Positions 1-4,619 of a stretch of DNA of 5,008 bases are shown here, piece after piece (position 1 is the stretch's first letter; each line of letters opens with the position of its first letter). Made by a program: the position numbers and the translations under genes. The stretch is from Deltaproteobacteria bacterium (lineage in GTDB: Bacteria; Desulfobacterota; Desulfomonilia; UBA1062): assembly GCA_020053185.1 (NCBI GenBank), contig JAGVNP010000288.1, forward strand, positions 1 through 5,008, in the 5' to 3' direction. The notes beneath the pieces were generated by a model. It ran no database searches. It worked only from the letters and a program-made list of their open reading frames with translations, and was not told the DNA's origin.

Positions 1-269
1 CCCTGATCCAAGGCAACATAACAGTGGCTTATTGTTTCAGCAACATATGCACGTGAATAATCGAGAAATTTCATAAAGTCTTTATTGCTGTTTCTGTGAA
101 AACCTTCAGCAATGTTTGCCATCGAAGAGATTGCGCTTCGTTTGATTTGGCTTGCTAGATCAAAATCCTTTTTAAAGTCGCTCTTTTTTGTGAGATTATA
201 AATTACTTGCACCAGTTTTCTTGCTTCCTGCCAACATTCAAGTTCTTCAAATCTCATCACTGTAGTCAT
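1..269 (-). CDS. Four-helix-bundle protein (23S rRNA intervening-sequence / S23 type), 3' end cut off
   Basis: The minus strand from 269 reads 89 full codons without a stop and runs off the left edge, so the C-terminus is missing (the family is usually about 115-130 residues). Hallmarks of the family are visible: an early aromatic/Trp segment (FEELECWQEARKL), IYNLT near residues 23-27, the QIKRSAISS stretch, and the signature NIAEGFHR followed by FMKFLDYSR. Such proteins form small helical bundles that assemble as pentamers. They are encoded in some 23S rRNA intervening sequences and also as free-standing genes, and their function is not established. The ATG at 269 has no clear Shine-Dalgarno, and a second in-frame ATG at 257 (MRFEELE) is equally possible. 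The gene lies 62 bp after the OPX gene, but a 9-bp tandem repeat fills that gap, so it looks like an independent cassette rather than an export-operon member. Family call is confident; role unknown. Confidence 0.9.
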   Translation of the reverse strand, partial: MTTVMRFEELECWQEARKLVQVIYNLTKKSDFKKDFDLASQIKRSAISSMANIAEGFHRNSNKDFMKFLDYSRAYVAETISHCYVALDQ

Positions 270-285
270 TAGTTTTTAATTTTAT

Positions 286-325
286 AACTAATCCAACTAA
301 TCAAACCAATGAAACAAATCAAACC
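286..325. repeat. 9-bp tandem repeat, four full copies plus a partial
   Basis: Starting at 286 the plus strand reads in 9-base steps with consensus AACYAATCA: AACTAATCC at 286, AACTAATCA at 295, AACCAATGA at 304, AACAAATCA at 313, then a partial AACC at 322. It lies immediately upstream (minus-strand sense) of the four-helix-bundle gene and downstream of the OPX stop codon. No inverted symmetry is seen, so this is not a terminator. It could be a microsatellite-type expansion or part of the mobile unit that carries the small gene. Confidence 0.7.
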
Positions 326-331
326 TGTTTT

Positions 332-1303
332 TTAGAAAAAACGTTCCGGCACAATGATTGTGTCGCCGGGCTGGATAATGGAGTCCATTTCAACCTTGAT
401 TTCTTCTTTTTTGCCGTTAATCTCACGGATGATCTTTGTGCGTTTCTGTGCTGCGAGATCGGTGAGGCCGCCTGCAATGCTGACTGCCATAAGCACGGTT
501 GTGCCTCTCTCAAGGCTATATTGTCCGGGCTTCTTTACTTCACCCGTGACAAAGAAGTAAGACATACTCGGCACAACGATCGAATCGCCGTTTTTAATAG
601 CCACATTGTGTTCTTTGCTTCCGGCAAGTGCGTCCTTTAAATTCACTTTAATGATTTCTTCTTTTTTCTGTTCTGCTTCCTCCAAGGTGATAGCTTGCGA
701 CCCAGGATTTTTTGGCCTGATGATTACTATCTGCTCGCCGGCATTCTTTGTCGATCCGCCAGCCTGGGAAAGGATAAAGAGTAGAGAATTTTCTTTGCTT
801 ACCGAATATGTGCCGGGATTTTTTACCTCGCCCATGACAAATACCTGAGAGCTTCTATACTCTTTTATTGTAACAGTAACTTGCGGGTTGACTATATAAC
901 CGTCACCTAACAGAGTGGCAATCTCGGTTTCCAATTCCTGGGTCGTTTTTTCTGCAGCCTTTACCTCTCCGATCAGAGGGAAGGTGAGCTTGCCTTCCAG
1001 CGTGACTGGGAGCGATCTTCTAAGATCGTCATGGCCCCACACCGTAATATCGAGCACATCTTCAGGGCCTATCACATAATCTCCCTGTGCAGCAGCCGGG
1101 CAGGGTGAAGCGAAAAAAGATAGAATGAGTAGTAGTATAAGACCTTTATATAGTTGTTTTTTTGTCATCGCGAGGAGCGTATGCGACGCGGCGATCTCAT
1201 GGGAGTTCCACAAGTTGCGAGATTGCTTCGCTGCGCTCGCAATGACAAGCTTGGTATTATGTAAAGATCTAAAGTTGAACATGACGGATACGTATTTATT
1301 CAC
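332..1303 (-). CDS. Polysaccharide export outer-membrane protein (OPX/Wza-like, two SLBB domains)
   Basis: Exports extracellular polysaccharide from periplasm to cell surface. In the 323-residue frame from GTG at 1303, a hydrophobic signal segment lies at about 54-65 (LLLILSFF), with a likely cleavage after CPAAA (about 68-72). The polysaccharide-export domain begins at DYVIGPEDVLDITVWG (75-90) and runs to about 148. SLBB domain 1 starts at SQVFVMGEVKNPGTYSV (about 152-245) and SLBB domain 2 at YFFVTGEVKKPGQYSL (about 249-318). The protein stops at IIVPERFF, so the C-terminal amphipathic helix that forms the Wza pore is absent. Cys68 follows Pro, which does not fit a lipobox. The 5' end is odd: residues about 19-47 are encoded by a dispersed palindromic repeat. 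GTG 1303 has a perfect AAGGAG seven bases upstream, but ATG 1168 at the repeat end gives a normal signal peptide (MTKKQLYKGLILLL). It follows the beta-barrel gene by 104 bp and is probably cotranscribed with it. Confidence 0.92.
   Translation of the reverse strand: MNKYVSVMFNFRSLHNTKLVIASAAKQSRNLWNSHEIAASHTLLAMTKKQLYKGLILLLILSFFASPCPAAAQGDYVIGPEDVLDITVWGHDDLRRSLPVTLEGKLTFPLIGEVKAAEKTTQELETEIATLLGDGYIVNPQVTVTIKEYRSSQVFVMGEVKNPGTYSVSKENSLLFILSQAGGSTKNAGEQIVIIRPKNPGSQAITLEEAEQKKEEIIKVNLKDALAGSKEHNVAIKNGDSIVVPSMSYFFVTGEVKKPGQYSLERGTTVLMAVSIAGGLTDLAAQKRTKIIREINGKKEEIKVEMDSIIQPGDTIIVPERFF
1164..1246. repeat. Dispersed palindromic repeat (GTCATTGCGAG family) inserted in the OPX gene 5' end
   Basis: The 83-bp element starts GTCATCGCGAG and ends CTCGCAATGAC, so its 11-bp ends are inverted repeats with one mismatch. 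Inside, GCGATCTC (1191-1198) faces GCGAGATTGC (1217-1226), giving a long bulged hairpin. The ends and the internal AATCTC/GAGATT steps match a palindromic repeat I recognise from many environmental bacterial genomes, often mistranslated as peptides containing VIASxAKQS, which is exactly what is read here on the minus strand. It has no coding capacity of its own and would need an enzyme supplied elsewhere. It lies in frame within the OPX open frame and its terminal GATGAC carries the ATG at 1168. Confidence 0.85.
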
Positions 1304-1310
1304 CTATGAA

Positions 1311-1316
1311 CTCCTT
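1311..1316 (-). promoter_or_regulatory. Shine-Dalgarno AAGGAG for the GTG start of the OPX gene
   Basis: On the minus strand AAGGAG is followed by the 7-base spacer TTCATAG and GTG at 1303-1301. Sequence and spacing are ideal, whereas the ATG at 1168 inside the repeat is preceded by CTCCTCGCG, which is not a ribosome binding site. This supports GTG 1303 as the ancestral start, present before the repeat entered the gene. Confidence 0.7.
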
Positions 1317-1364
1317 GAATTTTATTGCGATAATATACTTTTTTACAAAAGAGTAAAGATAGAT

Positions 1365-1398
1365 AAGGGGTGCATGGAGATAATTACATGCACCCCTT
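1365..1398 (-). terminator. 12-bp perfect hairpin between beta-barrel and OPX genes (attenuator or weak terminator)
   Basis: AAGGGGTGCATG (1365-1376) and CATGCACCCCTT (1387-1398) pair perfectly around a 10-base loop. It begins about 10 bases after the beta-barrel stop codon on the minus strand. The following minus-strand bases (ATCTATCTTTACTC) are only moderately T-rich, so termination is probably partial. It could instead protect the 3' end of the upstream message or set the ratio of the two products. The hairpin itself is directly visible; the role is inference. Confidence 0.5.
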
Positions 1399-1407
1399 GG
1401 GTGGTTT

Positions 1408-2664
1408 TTAGAAAGAGGCTGTTACCCCTACAGTGCCTCTGTTTTCAGTGTAGTCATAAGTCTTGAAATTCGAGTCATTGTTTACATAGGCATAATCAGC
1501 GCCCAGGATGAGCCATTTCTGTATTTTATAATCAACTCCGACACCACCATACAGTTTGGTATCTTCTCTTTCGTCAGTTACACTGTCTATGGTAATTTCT
1601 TCTTCGTGGATGAGGCTGCCATAACCGATCTTTGTATTGAGCGCCACCTTGGTATTCTGTGCAAAGATATGCCGGTAGCTCAAAGACAGATCGGTTTTTG
1701 TTAAAGGAACGTTGTAATCAATATCTTCTTCTATTGCTCGAAATGCTTTTAATTCGAGGACATTGTAAGGCGAGATCATATAGCCCAGATCAGCCAGTAC
1801 AGAGAAAGTATCATAATCTACATCGAATTCTGTGTAATCCTTGTTTGCCAATCCAAGCTTCAGATATCCATTCAGCTTGGCAGTCGGATCAAATTCTAGG
1901 CCTGCGTAGGCCATGGAGTTTCTGTTGTCATATGTATCAGTATATTCGTAGTTGACCTGGGAAAAGTTATATTCTGCGAATATGTCAATCTTGCTTGTGA
2001 TGCTGTAGATTAAAGATCCTCCGACTAGACTGCGATCATAGTCGCTGGCAAGTGCATCCTGATCTTCATCATAGCGGTCATATGCATAATCAAACCATGC
2101 AGATACAGCCCAGTTGTCCAGAGGGCTGTATTTTGTCTTCACGGTAAAATCATTTGAATCATATGGTCTTTCATCATAAAGTTCTTCTGCAACCGGATCT
2201 AATATTTCTTTCCACCTGCGGTTGACCTGCGTTTTTGAATAGAAGTCAGAGACCTTTATCCACAGATCGCATGCCAGATTGAGATCAAGAATGCCACCTA
2301 CGATAGCGTCAGTATGATCATTCTCTGAAAAGTCAGAATAATTATAGATATCTGCTCGTCCGCCAATCTGGAGACTGTGATTGTCAATTGGGAGAAGGAA
2401 CTGGATGCCCGGAGAGACGGTGGTATAGAAATCTGATTCCTGCTCTATTATTTCGCCCCCAACCGATTTGTCTTCATCATAACTCTGGTAGATATTGTCT
2501 GAGTATGTTCCTTGGACGGAAACAAATGGATGGATTTCAAGAGATCCGGCCTTGATATTACCTTCTCCGACATCTCCAAGCTCTTTTACCTCGGCATATG
2601 CAGGGGAGATCGCCATAAATGTTACTATCAGTATGGCCAGATACAATTTTGAGATTTTAAACAT
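1408..2664 (-). CDS. Outer-membrane beta-barrel protein of exopolysaccharide loci (BBP2/EpsL-like)
   Basis: 418 residues. A signal peptide covers 1-24 with cleavage after SPAYA. The mature part opens with IHPFVSVQGTYSDNIYQ (44-60) and then SDFYTTVSPGIQFLLP (77-92), the pattern of the putative beta-barrel porin 2 family (BBP2_2) and EpsL-type proteins found in exopolysaccharide clusters. The rest alternates amphipathic strands rich in Tyr, Asp and Asn (for example AWFDYAYDRYDEDQD, then IDIFAEYNFSQVNYEY) with acidic loops, and ends in VGVTASF. The terminal Phe is the usual signal for Bam-mediated barrel insertion. No catalytic motif is seen. ATG 2664 has AAGGAG eight bases upstream; the ATG at 2668 is out of frame and stops at once. 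The preceding secreted-protein gene ends 37 bp upstream without a terminator, so the two are very likely cotranscribed. Likely role, inferred: the outer-membrane channel or scaffold partnering the OPX protein encoded next. Confidence 0.85.
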   Translation of the reverse strand: MFKISKLYLAILIVTFMAISPAYAEVKELGDVGEGNIKAGSLEIHPFVSVQGTYSDNIYQSYDEDKSVGGEIIEQESDFYTTVSPGIQFLLPIDNHSLQIGGRADIYNYSDFSENDHTDAIVGGILDLNLACDLWIKVSDFYSKTQVNRRWKEILDPVAEELYDERPYDSNDFTVKTKYSPLDNWAVSAWFDYAYDRYDEDQDALASDYDRSLVGGSLIYSITSKIDIFAEYNFSQVNYEYTDTYDNRNSMAYAGLEFDPTAKLNGYLKLGLANKDYTEFDVDYDTFSVLADLGYMISPYNVLELKAFRAIEEDIDYNVPLTKTDLSLSYRHIFAQNTKVALNTKIGYGSLIHEEEITIDSVTDEREDTKLYGGVGVDYKIQKWLILGADYAYVNNDSNFKTYDYTENRGTVGVTASF

Positions 2665-2701
2665 ACATTAAACTCCTTCCTGTAATTTGAGAGATAAAAG
2701 C

Positions 2702-3262
2702 TTATTGGCTCTGAGTGCCTGAACCCTTGCCGCCGCCAGCTCCGCCGCCGTAGCCAGGCTCATGAATTTCAGAGATAATATCCGGGTCTTCCCCTTCTTC
2801 GTGTAATGGAGAATGTCCGATATGGTTAGATACAATAGCGCTTACCCCGACCCATGCGCTTTCTCTATCACCTCCAGCACTGACAATGGAATCCACCACG
2901 CATGCGCTTGCCATTCCTGCATCCACACAGGCAGCAGCAGTCAGGGCAGAGGCATTTCCTATCTCGGTGGGTGGCGTAATCTTCTTCTTTTCAATCGCAT
3001 CTCTTATTGAATTGTAAAGGTCGCCAATAAACCCAAAGGCGCAAGGGGCTTCCTGCGCGATGTTCCATCTAGCTCCAGGCGTAATTCCAAGAGCGGTGAG
3101 TGCATTTGCCGCATCTTCCTGGGTGGTAACGTTCAGCCCAAGAATAGTTGCAAGACTTAGAGCTACCTGTCCCTGGGTAGTCGCTGCCATAGACTTGCCA
3201 GGAGAGATGAGTAGGGTTAATGCCAATAATATTGAAATTACTACGAGAATCTGCTTTTTCAT
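2702..3262 (-). CDS. Small secreted protein with SLH-like segment and Gly-rich C-terminus, function unknown
   Basis: 186 residues, first gene of the presumed export operon. A clear signal peptide (MKKQILVV, then a Leu/Ile-rich core to about residue 20) ends near KSMAA (23-27). Residues about 29-72 (TQGQVALSLATILGL, then DAANALTALGITPG and a Trp) have the spacing of an S-layer-homology-like repeat (TRAEFA..L...LGL followed by A...L...GI). I see one copy, not the usual three. A middle region has three cysteines (C74, C112, C121) and an Ala-rich helix-like part (SALTAAACVDAGMASA). The tail is acidic (HEEGEDPD) and then Gly-rich (YGGGAGGGKGSG). The start is secure: AAAGGAGGT is seven bases from ATG 3262. 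I do not recognise the protein. Its place before the barrel and OPX genes suggests a periplasmic or surface accessory of polysaccharide export. Confidence 0.8.
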   Translation of the reverse strand: MKKQILVVISILLALTLLISPGKSMAATTQGQVALSLATILGLNVTTQEDAANALTALGITPGARWNIAQEAPCAFGFIGDLYNSIRDAIEKKKITPPTEIGNASALTAAACVDAGMASACVVDSIVSAGGDRESAWVGVSAIVSNHIGHSPLHEEGEDPDIISEIHEPGYGGGAGGGKGSGTQSQ

Positions 3263-3356
3263 ATCAGAACCTCCTTTATATGTTTAACTTCCAAACAGAC
3301 TCGTTGATTATCATGAACGCAGGATAACATTTATTCCAAATCAACTTTATACATTA

Positions 3357-3385
3357 ATTTAATATATAACATAGCTGGTTGTCAA
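3357..3385 (-). promoter_or_regulatory. Candidate sigma70 promoter for the secreted-protein/barrel/OPX genes
   Basis: On the minus strand a perfect TTGACA (3385-3380) is followed after 17 bases by TTAAAT (3362-3357, four of six matches to TATAAT) in a very AT-rich stretch. Transcription would begin near 3350, leaving a leader of about 88 bases before ATG 3262. The TTGACA lies in a short symmetric stretch (GTTGACAAC). The region is AT-rich, so the -10 is less certain than the -35. Confidence 0.45.
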
Positions 3386-3654
3386 CAGCAACTATGAGTA
3401 AATACTGATTTTTAAAAGGTTGATTTGTCGGCAGATACAGCTCCGCAATTATGGGTGAAGCAATTTCTCATCATTGTAATCCGACTTATACATTTTAAAG
3501 TAAATCAAGCTTATGAAATATAACATAAAATCAGTTAAAAGTTTAGTTAAATCTGATCGTTTCTAAAATATTAGTAAAGCGCTAAGGTTGATCTATTGTA
3601 AAAAGTTGGTAAACAGCCCAGGGAATCTAGTGTTTTTAATTAGTTGCACACTTT

Positions 3655-3682
3655 CTAGGTTCCCGCTTCCGCGGGAATGACA
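3655..3682. repeat. REP-like hairpin element (GTCATTCCCGC family)
   Basis: TTCCCGC (3660-3666) and GCGGGAA (3671-3677) form a perfect 7-bp stem with a TTCC loop, followed by TGAC. Read on the minus strand it is GTCATTCCCGCGGAAGCGGG, a form of a dispersed bacterial repeat that I recognise in outline. It lies 70-100 bp after the nicotinamidase stop. It is unlikely to be a classical terminator on that strand because the following bases (CCTAGAAAGTG) are not T-rich. GGGAATCTAG at 3621-3630 can pair with CTAGGTTCCC at 3655-3664 (nine of ten), giving a mutually exclusive fold. Confidence 0.65.
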
Positions 3683-3751
3683 AAAAGGTTGGTATGTTGA
3701 GGTAAGGTAGAAATATTTTTTGTTTTTTATTCCTTATTGTTAGTGAGCAAG

Positions 3752-4435
3752 CTAATAACTCTTGGTATCTATCAAAACTGAGCCTGCTATGCATGCCCCT
3801 CTCATCTGCATGAGATAAAGCCCGATATGGTGCATAATGTCTGCCGGATGAGGCACTGTACCAGGTATACCGGGAGGCAGATCATATGTGGCAACTGCCT
3901 TTTCGATCACGCATACTTCTTTTAAAGGAGTCAGAAGATCGTGGTTTCGTGCAGAGAGTATGGTAGTTATCAGATCGAGCACGCAGATATCAGTACAGTC
4001 TCCGCACACAAGGGCTGTCTCAATATTATTGTCTGCAATCCATTGTGTGAGCAGATTTCTGCCCTTTTTTATGGAACCTATAAATCCATTGATGCAATCT
4101 TTTTTGATTATTGTGGTTCGCTTCTGATTCAAAACCCACTTTAGATCTTTTGTAATCTCTTCTTCACCTGAACCGATCATGCAATGGTCAGGGTAGGGTG
4201 GCTCAGACTTGTCATGTGTATCAAGGAATATCAGGACTCTCGTATCAGAAAATGTTTTCAGAAGCTCATTGATCTGTTTTACCATAGGCTGCATCCTGGC
4301 AGGGTCTGAGAGTGCGCCGCGATCGCAAAAACCAACCACAGGATCAACCACAATGATGCCTGTTGTTGATGCATCGAGCTTCAGGTCTTTTTTATATACA
4401 GGCAACGACTTCTTGAGTTCATCTAACAGCATCAT
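3752..4435 (-). CDS. pncA: Nicotinamidase, isochorismatase superfamily (plant NIC-like)
   Basis: Hydrolyses nicotinamide to nicotinate and ammonia in NAD salvage (cytoplasmic; no signal peptide). In the 227-residue frame the superfamily catalytic triad is visible: Asp31 in VVDPVVGF, Lys112 in KKDCINGF, and nucleophile Cys151 in CTDICVLD. The metal-site pattern typical of nicotinamidases is present as LDTHD (D72, H74) and YPDHCMIGSGEEE (H84). The segments CTDICVLD, LSARN, PHPADIMHHIGLY and RGACIAG resemble plant NIC1-type nicotinamidases as I remember them, more than E. coli or Mycobacterium PncA. Length is normal. Two ATGs are adjacent: the AAGAGG at 4444-4439 is three bases from ATG 4435 but six from ATG 4432, so the second (MLLDELKK) is the likelier start. 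It stands alone, flanked by repeat-bearing intergenic regions. Other isochorismatase-like amidases are the alternative. Confidence 0.85.
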   Translation of the reverse strand: MMLLDELKKSLPVYKKDLKLDASTTGIIVVDPVVGFCDRGALSDPARMQPMVKQINELLKTFSDTRVLIFLDTHDKSEPPYPDHCMIGSGEEEITKDLKWVLNQKRTTIIKKDCINGFIGSIKKGRNLLTQWIADNNIETALVCGDCTDICVLDLITTILSARNHDLLTPLKEVCVIEKAVATYDLPPGIPGTVPHPADIMHHIGLYLMQMRGACIAGSVLIDTKSY

Positions 4436-4463
4436 CTACCTCTTTTTTTGTAAGGCGTAGATC

Positions 4464-4533
4464 GTAAATAGTGACGAGTAACGAGTGACAAGTGATTAGC
4501 AAAACTCGTTACTATTTACTCGTCACTTGTCAC
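4464..4533. repeat. Two facing arrays of 7-bp tandem units (70 bp)
   Basis: On the plus strand five heptamers of the form GTRANNA run from 4464 to 4498 (for example GTGACGA at 4471, GTAACGA at 4478 and GTGACAA at 4485). After one spacer heptamer (4499-4505), four heptamers of the same set run in the opposite orientation from 4506 to 4533 (TCGTTAC at 4506, TCGTCAC at 4520 and TTGTCAC at 4527). The unit GTAAATA appears in both arms, but the order differs between the arms. Several hairpin registers are possible, including 4477-4486 with 4504-4513 (10 bp), 4470-4481 with 4516-4527 (12 bp) and 4484-4495 with 4523-4534 (12 bp). It lies just upstream of the nicotinamidase gene. It resembles in type the heptameric STRR repeats described in cyanobacteria. 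Confidence 0.8.
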
Positions 4534-4547
4534 TGCCTTTCTGTCTA

Positions 4548-4619
4548 TTTCACCTTTAACCCTTAGCATTTCACCTTTGAGCTTGCAGCTATCATAGAGC
4601 CATGAACCTTAAACCCTAA
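4548..4619. repeat. Second, degenerate 7-bp periodic block reaching the PHP gene stop codon
   Basis: TTTCACC occurs at 4548 and again at 4569, with TTTAACC at 4555 and TTTGAGC at 4576, all in 7-base phase. The 11-mer ATTTCACCTTT is thus repeated at 4547-4557 and 4568-4578. A further 7-base step is seen at 4606-4619 (ACCTTAA then ACCCTAA). The phase of the first units is the same as in the neighbouring 4464-4533 arrays (4506 to 4569 is 9 x 7). The last units overlap the TAG stop of the PHP gene. Confidence 0.55.

Larger units (their letters stand above)
3263..3751. other. AT-rich intergenic region without a gene
   Basis: 489 bp between the nicotinamidase stop codon and the secreted-protein start. 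It holds the Shine-Dalgarno AAAGGAGG (3277-3270), the candidate promoter, two copies of ATATAACATA (3364-3373 and 3518-3527), each preceded by TTATACATT (3347-3355 and 3486-3494), and the REP-like hairpin near 3660. I find no coding frame with a ribosome binding site, no tRNA-like cloverleaf and no sigma54 (TGGC/TGC) element. The remaining sequence shows nothing I can name. Confidence 0.6.

Noticed and set aside
1095..1103. Lipobox in the OPX protein at Cys68
   Set aside because: The residue before Cys is Pro, which does not fit the [GAS]C requirement; cleavage after CPAAA by signal peptidase I is likelier.
1304..1345. Internal promoter directly before the OPX gene (TTGTAA with TAAAAT)
   Set aside because: The -35 is weak, the spacing is 18, and transcription would start almost on the ribosome binding site.
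1125..1466. Plus-strand frame of 113 codons
   Set aside because: It crosses the OPX 5' end, the repeat and the hairpin, has no family features, and part of it is just the palindromic repeat translated on the other strand.
3655..3682. Rho-independent terminator of the nicotinamidase gene
   Set aside because: A stable hairpin is there, but the bases following it on the minus strand are not a T-tract; it is better explained as a REP-like repeat.
3263..3751. Sigma54 promoter or c-di-GMP riboswitch before the export genes
   Set aside because: No TGGC/TGC pair with correct spacing was found, and no stretch resembles the conserved riboswitch core.
319..4460. Other frames of 64-98 codons opposite or overlapping the six genes
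   Set aside because: They lack ribosome binding sites and recognisable domains and are explained as shadows of the real minus-strand genes.
4461..4490. Promoter for the nicotinamidase inside the heptamer array (TTGTCA with TATTTA or TACGAT)
   Set aside because: Spacing is 15 or 19 bases and the -10 matches are poor, so it cannot be supported over chance.
4464..4533. CRISPR array or conventional inverted repeat of an insertion sequence
   Set aside because: Units are 7 bases with no spacers, and no transposase or cas gene is present; the arms differ in unit order.
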